Part shown: in pieces, positions 1 through 9,897 of the stretch
Layout of the letters: every line of letters begins with the position of its first letter
How positions within the stretch are numbered: position 1 is the first letter of the stretch
Source of the DNA: Polynucleobacter sp. MWH-Loch1C5
GTDB lineage: Bacteria > Pseudomonadota > Gammaproteobacteria > Burkholderiales > Burkholderiaceae
Length of the DNA stretch: 64,000 bases
Reading direction: 5' to 3'
Assembly (NCBI RefSeq): GCF_018881775.1
Contig: NZ_JACVPR010000001.1
Span: 186,001-250,000 of the forward strand
The notes under the pieces: model-generated
Told to the model about the DNA's origin: nothing
Database searches by the model: none
Seen by the model: the letters and a program-made list of their open reading frames with translations, nothing else
Program-made: the position numbers and the translations under genes

Positions 1-162
1 CCCGGAACGCTCCAATAGCGATTTCACTGGGCTATCACTTTGTTCAAGCATGGCCCATAAAACATGCTCGGGCTCTATATAAGCATGCTGATGATCAAGC
101 GCCAAACTCTGCGCATCAGCCAATGCCTCTTGAAATTTGCTGGTTAATTTATCGAGTCTCAT
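1..162 (-). CDS. clpB: ATP-dependent chaperone ClpB, N-terminal fragment truncated by the window edge
   Basis: Own reverse-strand translation [54 protein letters not shown] matches the Clp N-domain; not in the ORF track. Confidence 0.85.
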   Translation of the reverse strand, partial: MRLDKLTSKFQEALADAQSLALDHQHAYIEPEHVLWAMLEQSDSPVKSLLERSG

Positions 163-249
163 CCTGAAACCTCCTATATATGAGCAATATGAGCTCATTT
201 TTAGCTTTTTCAAGTGATTTAGATCAAAAAAACAGCGGTATCATGCCGC

Positions 250-507
250 ATGACTTGGATTGTTTACCTTCTTGAGTGCTCAGATCAAACGTATTACACC
301 GGTATTACGAATCGTCTTGATCACCGAATTGAGATGCACAATAAAGGTCAAGGAGCAAAATATACGCGTGGGCGTGGACCCGTTATTTTGCTCGGGCAAC
401 GTGCATATCCAGATAGAGCCAGCGCTAGTCGTGCTGAAGCCCAAGTAAAACGATTAAAAAAAGTAGAGAAATTGGCCTTTTTTCAAGATGATCAGTCGAT
501 CACCTAA
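250..507 (+). CDS. GIY-YIG nuclease superfamily protein (UPF0213/YhbQ-like)
   Basis: WIVYLLECSDQTYYTGITNRLDHRIEMHNKGQGAKYTRGRGPV motif. Confidence 0.9.
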   Translation: MTWIVYLLECSDQTYYTGITNRLDHRIEMHNKGQGAKYTRGRGPVILLGQRAYPDRASASRAEAQVKRLKKVEKLAFFQDDQSIT

Positions 508-956
508 CTCTGCCATTTTTTGAGCGCTTCATCATCACTCAACCGTGCATCAACCCAACGAGAGCCATTTGGAGTATCTTCTTTTTTCCAAAATGGCGCT
601 TGGGTTTTTAGATAGTCCATCACGAATTCGCAGGCGGCGAAAGCTTCACCCCGATGCGCGCTGGTGACCGCTGTTAAAACGATTTGATCTTCAATGTGCA
701 AAGGACCGATTCGATGAATAATCAATACTTCATAGATATCCCAGCGCGCTTTTGCCTGAGCAATAATATCTTCTAAAGCTTTCTCAGTCATACCCGGATA
801 ATGCTCTAGCGTCATCGCAGAGACTTCGGCACCATCATTACGATCTCTCACTGTACCAATGAAAGCGGCAACGGCACCCACGCGCGCATCATTGGCTCGC
901 AATGCCGCCAACTCCTGACTGACATCAAAATCTTGGGTTTGAACGCGCACTGGCAT
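504..956 (-). CDS. moaE: Molybdopterin synthase catalytic subunit MoaE
   Basis: Protein motifs (GTVRDRNDG, HRIGPLHIEDQIVLTAVTSAHRGEAF, FWKKE) and adjacency to moaD. Confidence 0.95.
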   Translation of the reverse strand: MPVRVQTQDFDVSQELAALRANDARVGAVAAFIGTVRDRNDGAEVSAMTLEHYPGMTEKALEDIIAQAKARWDIYEVLIIHRIGPLHIEDQIVLTAVTSAHRGEAFAACEFVMDYLKTQAPFWKKEDTPNGSRWVDARLSDDEALKKWQS

Positions 957-958
957 GA

Positions 959-1213
959 CTAACCTCCCGTCACCGGAGGAAAGAAGGCCAACTCAGCCCC
1001 CTCTGTAAGAACCTGATCCACATGAATCATTTCATGATTAAGGGCTATACGAACAGCCTGCCCCTCTGCCAAGGCGCTCGCCCAAGGTTCACCACGTTGA
1101 ATTAATAATTGACGCACGCCATATGCAGTCGTACCACTCGGACAATCTATTGTGTCATTAGCGGTATGAAGAGCTTCGCGCAAAGAGGCAAAAAACTTCA
1201 ACTGTATTTTCAT
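959..1213 (-). CDS. moaD: Molybdopterin synthase sulfur carrier subunit MoaD
   Basis: Small beta-grasp-like protein ending PPVTGG. Confidence 0.92.
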   Translation of the reverse strand: MKIQLKFFASLREALHTANDTIDCPSGTTAYGVRQLLIQRGEPWASALAEGQAVRIALNHEMIHVDQVLTEGAELAFFPPVTGG

Positions 1214-1231
1214 GATCTCACTATCTCAGTC

Positions 1232-2464
1232 TTAATTAAAAAAACTGGAGTAAGGAATATATTTCACCATATCTCCACGTTGAATGACTTGCTCTGGAGG
1301 ATTATCCAATAAGCCATCAGCCCATGCTGCACCGGTCAGAACGCCAGAGCTCTGATTAGGGAAAAGATCTAAACCACCTTGTTCATTGACTTTCACTCTT
1401 AGAAATTCATTACGGCGATCAGGCCTAGGCCAATCAAAATCAGCTCGCAATACATAGCTGCGCAAAGGAGTCGGGGTGCGTCCTTGTAAACCATGAATAA
1501 ACGGTCTGGCAAAGATTAAAAATGTAACGAAACTGGCCACAGGATTGCCTGGCAAACCCATAAACCAAGCATGACCGTCCTGCCCGCGTCGCTGAACTTG
1601 ACCAAATGCAAAGGGCTTACCCGGTTTCATAGCAATCTGCCAAAGATTCAATTGACCTTCTGCCTCAACAGCAGGCTTGATATGGTCTTCCTCGCCTACT
1701 GAGACACCACCAGAAGTGACTATCAAATCATGATCTTGCGCTGCCTGACGGAGAGTTTGACGCGTTGCCTCAAGTGAGTCTGGAACAATGCCTAAATCAG
1801 TGACCTCACAACCGAACGAGCGAATCAAGGCTAACAAGGTATCGCGATTAGAGTTGTAGATACCGCCTGGTTGAAGAGACTGGCCCGGCATGACCAATTC
1901 GTCTCCCGTGAAAAAAGCGGCGACACGAACTTTACGAAACACTGGAAGATGAGTGAGACCCATTGCAGCAGCGACACCTAAATGTTGAGCATCAAGGCGC
2001 GTTCCACTTTGAAGCGCAATGCGGTCTATTTGCAAGTCCTCCCCTTGGCGGCGAATATAGTCCCCTACCTTAGGTTTCACTTTAATACGCACACCCTCAC
2101 CCATTACTTCACAATCCTCTTGCATTACGACCGCATCGGCACCCTCAGGGATCACTGCACCAGTAAAAATCCTGGCAACAGTCCCTATCGCTAAAGGATG
2201 GCCTGGGTGGCCAGCAGGAATACGCTGGCTAATCGGTAAGATGAGCTCATCTTGAACATCAGCCACACGGACTGCATAGCCGTCCATCTGACTGTTATCT
2301 TGGGTGGGAACGTTCACAGCACTGACTAGATCTTCTGCCAAGATATGGCCCAAAGCCTGTTGAGTGGGTAACTGTTGAGAACTAGCACAACGCTTAGCAT
2401 GCTCCATCAAGAATGCCAAAGTTTCTTGGGTCGTTTTCATAGGAGGCTTAGCGGGTGAATTCAT
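1232..2464 (-). CDS. moeA: Molybdopterin molybdenumtransferase MoeA
   Basis: MDGYAVR, TSGGVSVGEEDH, MKPGKPFAFG, GLPGNPVAS motifs. Confidence 0.95.
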   Translation of the reverse strand: MNSPAKPPMKTTQETLAFLMEHAKRCASSQQLPTQQALGHILAEDLVSAVNVPTQDNSQMDGYAVRVADVQDELILPISQRIPAGHPGHPLAIGTVARIFTGAVIPEGADAVVMQEDCEVMGEGVRIKVKPKVGDYIRRQGEDLQIDRIALQSGTRLDAQHLGVAAAMGLTHLPVFRKVRVAAFFTGDELVMPGQSLQPGGIYNSNRDTLLALIRSFGCEVTDLGIVPDSLEATRQTLRQAAQDHDLIVTSGGVSVGEEDHIKPAVEAEGQLNLWQIAMKPGKPFAFGQVQRRGQDGHAWFMGLPGNPVASFVTFLIFARPFIHGLQGRTPTPLRSYVLRADFDWPRPDRRNEFLRVKVNEQGGLDLFPNQSSGVLTGAAWADGLLDNPPEQVIQRGDMVKYIPYSSFFN

Positions 2465-3021
2465 AAAGTCTTCAGCCCAAAGTAATCAAGTACAAACTGC
2501 GCCACGGTCTCATGCGAATTGAGGTCCAAGAGTGGCAATGAGCGTTGTAGCTGTTGATTTAATACCTCTTGATCCTGAGTCGGACACGCTAAGGCGACTA
2601 TGTAAGGATCTTGATTCGCTCTCAAAGGCTCTGTTTGACAGGCCGGATGAGCCGCTCGCCATAATTCAATCTTAGGAATGGGCGCTAGACGAAAGCCCTC
2701 TACGATCACCAGATCACAGGGTGAAATACGTTCCAATTGCTCTTCGATTTTCGGATTACGCTCAGCACGCAATTCATGCATTAAAAACCAACGCTGATCG
2801 GAAACCAATAAGACTTCATGCGCCCCAGCTTCACGATGACGATAGGAATCTTTGCCTGGGCGATCCATATCAAAATCATGATGCGTGTGCTTGATGACAG
2901 TGACTTTGAGCCCACGCTCTGTGAGATATGACAAGAGCTTTTCAATGAGCGTGGTTTTACCCGTACCCGAGTACGCCATAAAGCCCATGACCGGATACCG
3001 ATAACTCGGAATATGGGTCAT
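2461..3021 (-). CDS. mobB: Molybdopterin-guanine dinucleotide biosynthesis protein MobB
   Basis: P-loop GFMAYSGTGKTTLIEKLL, KHTHHDFDMDRPGKDSYRHREAGA. Confidence 0.93.
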   Translation of the reverse strand: MTHIPSYRYPVMGFMAYSGTGKTTLIEKLLSYLTERGLKVTVIKHTHHDFDMDRPGKDSYRHREAGAHEVLLVSDQRWFLMHELRAERNPKIEEQLERISPCDLVIVEGFRLAPIPKIELWRAAHPACQTEPLRANQDPYIVALACPTQDQEVLNQQLQRSLPLLDLNSHETVAQFVLDYFGLKTL

Positions 3022-3080
3022 TTGTCTCCTCTTATATTTTTATATGATGGGTATAGTCCTAGATAAGACTATACCGTTTT

Positions 3081-4526
3081 TTACAAACCCGTATGCTCTT
3101 CAATTAAAGACTTGACAGCTTGGACATCAGCTGCCATGACCATCACACGTTGTGGCTGATCCTCAATACCCACAAAGCTCGCTGGCCTATCCGGTAGGCG
3201 ACCAATCGCCTCAGCAATGGTTTCGGCAAATTTGATCGGCAAGGCGGTCTCCAGCACCAACATCGGAATATTGCTTTGCAAATAATCACGTGCCACACGA
3301 ACCCCATCAGCAGTGTGTGTATCGATAAGCACTGAATACTTTCCGTGCACATCGCGAATCGTCTCTAAACGATTTTGATGGGTACTACGTCCAGATACAA
3401 ATCCGTAAGATGCCACTTTTTTAAATACCGGATCCGCCGCTAGGTCAAAGCCCCCGAGCGTGTCGACATCTTTAAACATTTGCTTCACACGTGCACCATC
3501 ATGATCGAGTAAATCATAGATGAAACGCTCGAAATTACTGGCTTTGGAAATATCCATCGATGGGCTTGATGTATGAAATGTCTCTGCTGATTTACGCGCA
3601 CGGTAAACTCCTGTTTTGAAAAACTCATCCAAAACATCATTTTCATTGGTGGCCACGACTAATTTTTCAATCGGTAAACCCATCATCCGCGCGATGTGGC
3701 CCGCGCAAACATTACCGAAGTTACCTGAAGGCACACAAAAAGATACTTTTTGCTCACTGCTAGTAGTTGCCGCCAAGTATCCTTTGAAGTAGTACACCAC
3801 TTGCGCTACAACCCGCGCCCAATTGATAGAGTTCACTGTGCCAATCTTCTGACGCGCCTTGAATGTCAAATCATTACTGACCGCCTTGACAATGTCTTGC
3901 GCATCATCAAAAACACCTTCAATAGCAATATTGATGATGTTGGGGTCTTGCAAAGAATACATCTGCGCCACTTGGAAGGGACTCATCTTGCCATGTGGCG
4001 ATAACATAAAGACGCGTACCCCTTTTTTACCGCGCATCGCATATTCCGCAGCACTACCGGTATCTCCCGATGTTGCGCCCAAAATATTTAACTCTTGACC
4101 GCGCTTAGCTAAGGTGTACTCAAATAGATGGCCTAGAAGCTGCATCGCCATATCTTTAAAGGCGAGCGTGGGGCCATTCGATAAGCTCAAAAGACCGACG
4201 CGCGTACCTTGCTCATCGCCTAGCCAATGGATAGGTGTAATGTCATTGGCATTATCTGCACTCCGTCCATTGCAATAAACTTCTGCGGTATAAGTCTTTC
4301 TAAGAATTTGACGTAAATCATCACTCGGAATGTCATCGCAATACAGGCTCAACACTTCATATGCCAAATCAGCATAAGAGAGATGACGCCACTGATCGAG
4401 TTGTTCACGAGTGACTTTTGGATAGCTTTCTGGCATGTAGAGGCCACCATCAGCAGCCAAGCCTTCTAACAAAATTTCCGAAAAGCCGAGCTTAGCTTCA
4501 TGACCGCGCGTTGAAACGTATTTCAT
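3081..4526 (-). CDS. thrC: Threonine synthase
   Basis: MKYVSTRG start, LAFKDMAMQ, GATSGDTGSAA motifs. Confidence 0.96.
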   Translation of the reverse strand: MKYVSTRGHEAKLGFSEILLEGLAADGGLYMPESYPKVTREQLDQWRHLSYADLAYEVLSLYCDDIPSDDLRQILRKTYTAEVYCNGRSADNANDITPIHWLGDEQGTRVGLLSLSNGPTLAFKDMAMQLLGHLFEYTLAKRGQELNILGATSGDTGSAAEYAMRGKKGVRVFMLSPHGKMSPFQVAQMYSLQDPNIINIAIEGVFDDAQDIVKAVSNDLTFKARQKIGTVNSINWARVVAQVVYYFKGYLAATTSSEQKVSFCVPSGNFGNVCAGHIARMMGLPIEKLVVATNENDVLDEFFKTGVYRARKSAETFHTSSPSMDISKASNFERFIYDLLDHDGARVKQMFKDVDTLGGFDLAADPVFKKVASYGFVSGRSTHQNRLETIRDVHGKYSVLIDTHTADGVRVARDYLQSNIPMLVLETALPIKFAETIAEAIGRLPDRPASFVGIEDQPQRVMVMAADVQAVKSLIEEHTGL

Positions 4527-4536
4527 AAAAAATCTC

Positions 4537-5847
4537 TTAACTCAGGTTTTCCAAGCGGATTTTGGTGACTGAGCCCTCCACCGTCTTGAGTGTTTCAATT
4601 TTTGTGATAGCAGCCAAGATATGCTTTTCCTTGGTTTCGTGAGTGAGCATAATGAGATCTGTTTGGTTCTCGCCATCTCCAGCTTCACGCTGCAACATCG
4701 CATCAATAGAAATGCCGTGATCTGCCATGACGCGCGTGATGTCAGCCAAAACGCCAGCCACATCAGCAACGCGCATACGCAAGTAATAGCTAGTAGTGAC
4801 CTCGCCCATAGGCATGACCGTTGTATTCACTACAGAACCTGGCTGGAAAGCCAGATGCGGCACACGCTGCTCAGGGTCCGCCGTTTGCAAGCGCGTCACA
4901 TCCACTAGATCTGCAATGACGGCTGAAGCAGTCGGCTCAGCACCAGCACCTTTACCGTAGTACAAAGTGGTACCGACTGCATCACCTTGAACTTGGACGG
5001 CATTCATGGCGCCCTCGACGTTAGCGATCAAACGCTTACTTGGAATTAAAGTAGGATGCACACGCAACTCAACTCCGTCTTGAGTTTTTTTAGTGATGCC
5101 CAATAATTTAATGCGGTATCCCAATTGCTCCGCATAACGAATATCAACAGCAGATAATTTTGTAATGCCTTCAATATGTGCTTTATCAAATTGCATCGGT
5201 ATACCAAAGGCAATCGCACTCATAATGGTAGCCTTGTGAGCAGCATCAACGCCCTCGATATCAAATGTTGGGTCGGCTTCTGCATAACCTAAGCGTTGAG
5301 CCTCTTTGAGCACCACGTCAAAATCTAGACCTTTGTCACGCATCTCGGACAAGATGAAATTGGTGGTGCCATTGATGATGCCGGCAATCCATTCGATACG
5401 GTTGGCAGTCAAACCTTCACGCAAGGCCTTGATAATCGGAATGCCACCCGCAACCGCAGCCTCAAAGGCCACTGTGACACCTTTGGCTTGAGCCGCAGCA
5501 AAAATTTCATTACCGTGCACTGCCAATAAGGCCTTATTAGCAGTGACTACATGTTTGCCTTGAGCAATCGCTGCTAAGACTAAGTCCTTCGCAATGCCAT
5601 AGCCACCAATCAGCTCCACGACAACATCAATCTCAGGATTATTCACGACCAACTTAGCATCATTAACGACTTTGGCACGTCCTTTAACTAACGCTTCTGC
5701 ACGAGCCGTATCCAAATCAGCAACAGTATGAATCTGAATGCCCCGTCCAGCACGACGCTGAATCTCTTCTTGATTACGCTCAAGAACGGTGAAAACACCA
5801 CCGCCTACAGTACCAATGCCCAATAAGCCAACTTGAATAGGTTTCAT
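4537..5847 (-). CDS. hom: Homoserine dehydrogenase
   Basis: GLLGIGTVGGGVF, GIINGTTNFILSEM, C-terminal ACT domain; adjacent to thrC. Confidence 0.96.
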   Translation of the reverse strand: MKPIQVGLLGIGTVGGGVFTVLERNQEEIQRRAGRGIQIHTVADLDTARAEALVKGRAKVVNDAKLVVNNPEIDVVVELIGGYGIAKDLVLAAIAQGKHVVTANKALLAVHGNEIFAAAQAKGVTVAFEAAVAGGIPIIKALREGLTANRIEWIAGIINGTTNFILSEMRDKGLDFDVVLKEAQRLGYAEADPTFDIEGVDAAHKATIMSAIAFGIPMQFDKAHIEGITKLSAVDIRYAEQLGYRIKLLGITKKTQDGVELRVHPTLIPSKRLIANVEGAMNAVQVQGDAVGTTLYYGKGAGAEPTASAVIADLVDVTRLQTADPEQRVPHLAFQPGSVVNTTVMPMGEVTTSYYLRMRVADVAGVLADITRVMADHGISIDAMLQREAGDGENQTDLIMLTHETKEKHILAAITKIETLKTVEGSVTKIRLENLS

Positions 5848-5885
5848 AAAAACTCGACGACTCTCTAATAAATGAATTAAAAAAG

Positions 5886-7112
5886 TTATTGACCGTATTT
5901 TTGACGATAGCGTTCCAAAAATCTCGCTAAACGACCAATGGCCTCACGCAGAACATCTTCATGAGGTAAGAAAACAATTCGGAAGTGATCCGCTTGTGGC
6001 CAGTTAAAACCGCTACCTTGGACCAGGAGCACCTTCTCTTCCTTAAGCAATTGCGCAACAAAAGCCTGATCATCTTCGATGGGGTACATCTTAGGATCGA
6101 GCTTAGGGAACAAATACAAAGCTGCTTTGGGCTTAACACAAGTAACACCAGGGATCTGAGTCACCAGTTCATAAGCCAAGTCACGCTGACGACGCAATCG
6201 ACCGCCTTCTGCCACTAAATCGTTAATACTCTGATAGCCACCTAGAGCGGTCTGAATCGCATATTGACCAGGGACATTGGCACAAAGACGCATAGAGGAG
6301 AGCATATTCAATCCCTCAATGTAATCTTTAGCAGCACTCTTGTCCCCTGAAACCACCATCCAACCGGCGCGATATCCACAAGAACGATAGTTTTTAGATA
6401 AACCATTAAAACTGACCGTGAGGACATCCGTCGACAATGCCGCAATCGAATGATGTTTGACACCATCAAACAAGGTTTTATCGTAGATTTCATCAGCAAA
6501 GATAATCAGGCCGTGCTCACGTGCCACGGCGATGATGGCCTTGAGCGTCTCAGGACTGTAGACAGCTCCGGTGGGATTGTTGGGGTTAATAACAACAATC
6601 GCCTTGGTCTTGGGTGATATTTTTTTACGAATATCATCTAGATCAGGGTTCCAGTCTTTGCTCTCATCACAGAGATAATGAACAGGTGTGCCACCGGATA
6701 ATGAGACAGCCGCCGTCCACAATGGGTAATCTGGGGCCGGTACCAAAACTTCATCTTGGGCGTTGAGCAAGGCATTCATTGCCAAAACAATGAGCTCAGA
6801 CACGCCATTACCGGTATAGATATCTTCTAGCATCACACCCTGAATTTCTTTTTCTTGGCAGTAATGCATGATGGCTTTACGTGCGGAGAAAATACCCTTT
6901 GAATCTGAGTAAGGTGCGGCATTCGCTAAATTACGAATCATGTCCAACTGTATTTCTTCAGGCGGATCAAAACCAAAAACGCCGACATTACCAATATTCA
7001 ATTTGATAATCTTTTGACCCTCTTCCTCCATCTGTTGAGCAAGCTCTAAGACGGGGCCGCGAATGTCGTAGCAAACGTTATTGAGTTTGTTCGATTTTTT
7101 AATTTCTTTCAC
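5886..7112 (-). CDS. alaA: Alanine/valine-type pyridoxal-phosphate aminotransferase (AlaA-like)
   Basis: NPNNPTGAVY, SFNGLSKNYRSCGYRAGWM; gene order with hom and thrC. Confidence 0.9.
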   Translation of the reverse strand: MKEIKKSNKLNNVCYDIRGPVLELAQQMEEEGQKIIKLNIGNVGVFGFDPPEEIQLDMIRNLANAAPYSDSKGIFSARKAIMHYCQEKEIQGVMLEDIYTGNGVSELIVLAMNALLNAQDEVLVPAPDYPLWTAAVSLSGGTPVHYLCDESKDWNPDLDDIRKKISPKTKAIVVINPNNPTGAVYSPETLKAIIAVAREHGLIIFADEIYDKTLFDGVKHHSIAALSTDVLTVSFNGLSKNYRSCGYRAGWMVVSGDKSAAKDYIEGLNMLSSMRLCANVPGQYAIQTALGGYQSINDLVAEGGRLRRQRDLAYELVTQIPGVTCVKPKAALYLFPKLDPKMYPIEDDQAFVAQLLKEEKVLLVQGSGFNWPQADHFRIVFLPHEDVLREAIGRLARFLERYRQKYGQ

Positions 7113-7177
7113 AATAGCCAGCCCAGAAATGACCCTAAAGTCTTAATTTATCTATAATTTTGTAATTATGACAGAGC

Positions 7178-7564
7178 TTGAAGGCCTACCCCTTGAAACT
7201 ACAGCCTGATGCAGCCCAAAATCTCAATACTGTGACCCGTTATGGGCCAGGCTTTATTGAAATCAACCATCTCAGCCACCCCACTTCTATCTGGGTCATG
7301 CCTGAAGGCCCTATTACTCCGTGGCCTGTGAGTCGGTTTGAGGATCTTACCAGCGCCGATTTCGCCCAAATGGCGAGCTTACAACCGCAAGTCATCATAT
7401 TTGGCAGCGGTCACCGTATCCGCTTCCCAAAACCAGAACTATTGGCTCCTTTATTCGCTGCCAAAATCGGCATAGAAACCATGGATTTACAGGCGGCTTG
7501 TCGAACCTACAATATATTGATGGCAGAAGGTCGCCAAGTTCTAGGGGCTTTTCTGATTGATTGA
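7178..7564 (+). CDS. Mth938-like/NDUFAF3-type domain protein
   Basis: PQVIIFGSGHRIRFPKPELLAPLFAAKIGIETMDLQAACRTYNILMAEGRQVLGAFL; predicted TTG start. Confidence 0.82.
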   Translation: MKAYPLKLQPDAAQNLNTVTRYGPGFIEINHLSHPTSIWVMPEGPITPWPVSRFEDLTSADFAQMASLQPQVIIFGSGHRIRFPKPELLAPLFAAKIGIETMDLQAACRTYNILMAEGRQVLGAFLID

Positions 7565-7634
7565 CCTTGAAAATCGGTCTTTTAGGACATAAGTCTGCTA
7601 TAAATACGTAAAACATAATATAAAAGGAGACTCC

Positions 7635-8099
7635 ATGTCAGTTGCTCTTGGCAAAGCGGTGCCCCATTTTGAAATTCCCGCAACTAGCGGTCTGACATTT
7701 AGCCCATCAGCCTGCTTGGGTAAAAATATTGTCATGTATTTCTATCCCAAGGATGCCACCCCAGGTTGCACCGTAGAAGCGATGGATTTCAGAGACCACA
7801 TTGATGCTTTTACGCAAGCCAATACGGTGATCGTTGGCATTTCTAGAGACAGTCTTAAGTCCCATGAGAACTTCAAACGAAAGATTGAATTGCCCTTCGA
7901 ACTACTCAGCGATGAAGATGAGATTGCCTGCCAGCTTTTCGGCGTCATTAAAATGAAAAATATGTATGGCAAGCAGGTTCGCGGTATTGAACGCAGCACC
8001 TTTTTAATTGATGCCCAAGGCATCTTACGACATGAGTGGCGCGGCCTGAAAGTTCCTGGGCATGTTCAAGATGTACTTCAAGCAGCACAAAAAATTTAA
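7635..8099 (+). CDS. bcp: Thioredoxin-dependent peroxiredoxin (Bcp/PrxQ)
   Basis: YFYPKDATPGCTVEAMDFRD motif. Confidence 0.93.
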   Translation: MSVALGKAVPHFEIPATSGLTFSPSACLGKNIVMYFYPKDATPGCTVEAMDFRDHIDAFTQANTVIVGISRDSLKSHENFKRKIELPFELLSDEDEIACQLFGVIKMKNMYGKQVRGIERSTFLIDAQGILRHEWRGLKVPGHVQDVLQAAQKI

Positions 8100-8177
8100 T
8101 TTATTTAAATTGTTTGCAATGTCATAAAAATTAGGATAAGTTATCACTCAGATGCACACAATAACTTCACCCTCAAT

Positions 8178-8210
8178 AACCGCCACCCCACCCGGTAGGC
8201 GGTTTTTTCT
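8178..8210 (+). terminator. Intrinsic-terminator-like hairpin just upstream of phoH
   Basis: AACCGCC (8178-8184) pairs with GGCGGTT (8198-8204), followed by a T-rich tract. Confidence 0.75.
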
Positions 8211-8229
8211 TTATTAGGAGACCTCCGGA

Positions 8230-9897
8230 ATGCCTCTGCCACCAGTACCTTCCCAAATTGCAGACCAAGTCAATATCCGTCGCCAACCTAAAGCAGAGTT
8301 AAAAAAACGTCCCAAACGCATCGAAGCCACTATCACTGAGATGGATGAGCCTGCAGAAGTCATTGCAGAGCCGGTGGATAGTAGTGCTATGACACTCGCT
8401 ACCCTAGAGCGCATGAGAGCTCCTGAAAAAGGCAAGAAAGCAGCTAGCAAACTCAACACGCCCAAGGCCAGCCCTAAGGTTAGAAAAACACCAGATGATG
8501 GCATCACTCGTTTGTTTGTGCTCGACACGAATGTATTAATGCACGATCCTACAGCGCTCTTTCGTTTCGAGGAGCATGATGTCTATCTACCCATGATGAC
8601 ACTCGAAGAACTCGATAACCATAAAAAAGGGATGAGTGAAGTCGCACGTAATGCTCGTACTGTGAGTCGCTCTCTCGACAATTTAGTGGCGGGCACCAGT
8701 GGCATACTCGAAGAAGGTATTCCTCTGAATAAATTGGGTAATAAAGACGCTACGGGTCGACTGTTTTTCCAAGTCTCACTCAATCAAATCAATCTTCCCG
8801 ATGGCTTACCCACAGGCAAGGCTGACAACATGATTTTGGGCGTCGTGCGTGACCTACAGCAGGCGCGCAAAGATCGTCAGGTTGTTCTAGTCTCTAAAGA
8901 CATCAATATGCGTATTAAAGCGCGCGCATTGGGTCTGCCCGCTGAGGATTACTTTAACGATCAGGTCTTAGAAGACCGTGACTTAATGTACTCCGGCGTA
9001 CTCCAACTGCCGATTGACTTCTGGCCAAAACACGGTAAAGACATGGAAAGCTGGAGCGACACCAAGTCAGGCACGATGTTTTACCGCGTCACAGGCCCGA
9101 GTGTTGCCCATATGATGGTGAACCAGTTCGTCTATCAAGAAAATCCCGACGGCAGCACACCTTTTTATGCTCAAGTCAAAGAGATTCAAGGTAAAACCGC
9201 ACTACTGCAAACACTCCGTGATTTTTCACATCAGAAAAATAATGTTTGGAGCATCACGGCTAGAAATCGTGAACAAAACTTTGCGATGAATTTACTCATG
9301 AACCCTGAGATAGATTTTGTCACTCTCTTAGGTCAAGCAGGTACCGGAAAAACCTTACTAGCGCTTGCTGCAGGACTTGAGCAAGTCTTAGATAGTAAAC
9401 GCTATAACGAGATCATCATTACCCGTGCCACGGTTCCTGTGGGCGAAGATATCGGCTTTTTACCAGGGACTGAAGAAGAAAAAATGCAACCTTGGATGGG
9501 CGCTTTTGATGACAACCTCGAAGTCTTACATCGTAGCGATGATGGCGCTGGCGAATGGGGTCGTGCCGCAACTCAAGAACTCATCCGCTCACGCATCAAA
9601 GTTAAAAGTATGAACTTTATGCGTGGCCGTACTTTCGTGAGTAAGTTTGTGATCATTGATGAAGCACAAAACTTAACGCCTAAACAAATGAAAACCTTAG
9701 TGACGCGTGCAGGTCCGGGCACCAAGATTATTTGCTTAGGCAATATTGCACAGATTGATACGCCGTATTTGACTGAAGGCTCTTCGGGTCTTACCTATGT
9801 GGTCGATCGATTCAAAGGATGGCGTCACAGCGGTCACGTGACTTTGGCACGCGGTGAGCGCTCGCGCTTAGCCGATCATGCAGCTGACGCACTCTAA
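8230..9897 (+). CDS. PIN domain-PhoH family ATPase
   Basis: PIN motif LFVLDTNVLMHDPTALFRFEEHD plus PhoH Walker A LLGQAGTGKTLLALAAGLEQ and FVIIDEAQNLTPKQMK. Confidence 0.93.
   Translation: MPLPPVPSQIADQVNIRRQPKAELKKRPKRIEATITEMDEPAEVIAEPVDSSAMTLATLERMRAPEKGKKAASKLNTPKASPKVRKTPDDGITRLFVLDTNVLMHDPTALFRFEEHDVYLPMMTLEELDNHKKGMSEVARNARTVSRSLDNLVAGTSGILEEGIPLNKLGNKDATGRLFFQVSLNQINLPDGLPTGKADNMILGVVRDLQQARKDRQVVLVSKDINMRIKARALGLPAEDYFNDQVLEDRDLMYSGVLQLPIDFWPKHGKDMESWSDTKSGTMFYRVTGPSVAHMMVNQFVYQENPDGSTPFYAQVKEIQGKTALLQTLRDFSHQKNNVWSITARNREQNFAMNLLMNPEIDFVTLLGQAGTGKTLLALAAGLEQVLDSKRYNEIIITRATVPVGEDIGFLPGTEEEKMQPWMGAFDDNLEVLHRSDDGAGEWGRAATQELIRSRIKVKSMNFMRGRTFVSKFVIIDEAQNLTPKQMKTLVTRAGPGTKIICLGNIAQIDTPYLTEGSSGLTYVVDRFKGWRHSGHVTLARGERSRLADHAADAL

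Noticed and set aside
4621-4908. 95-aa + strand ORF antisense to hom
   Set aside because: Lies wholly within a confident conserved CDS; no recognisable protein features. The same applies to most other short antisense ORFs in the track (e.g. 3750-4004, 25903-26319, 58384-58680)
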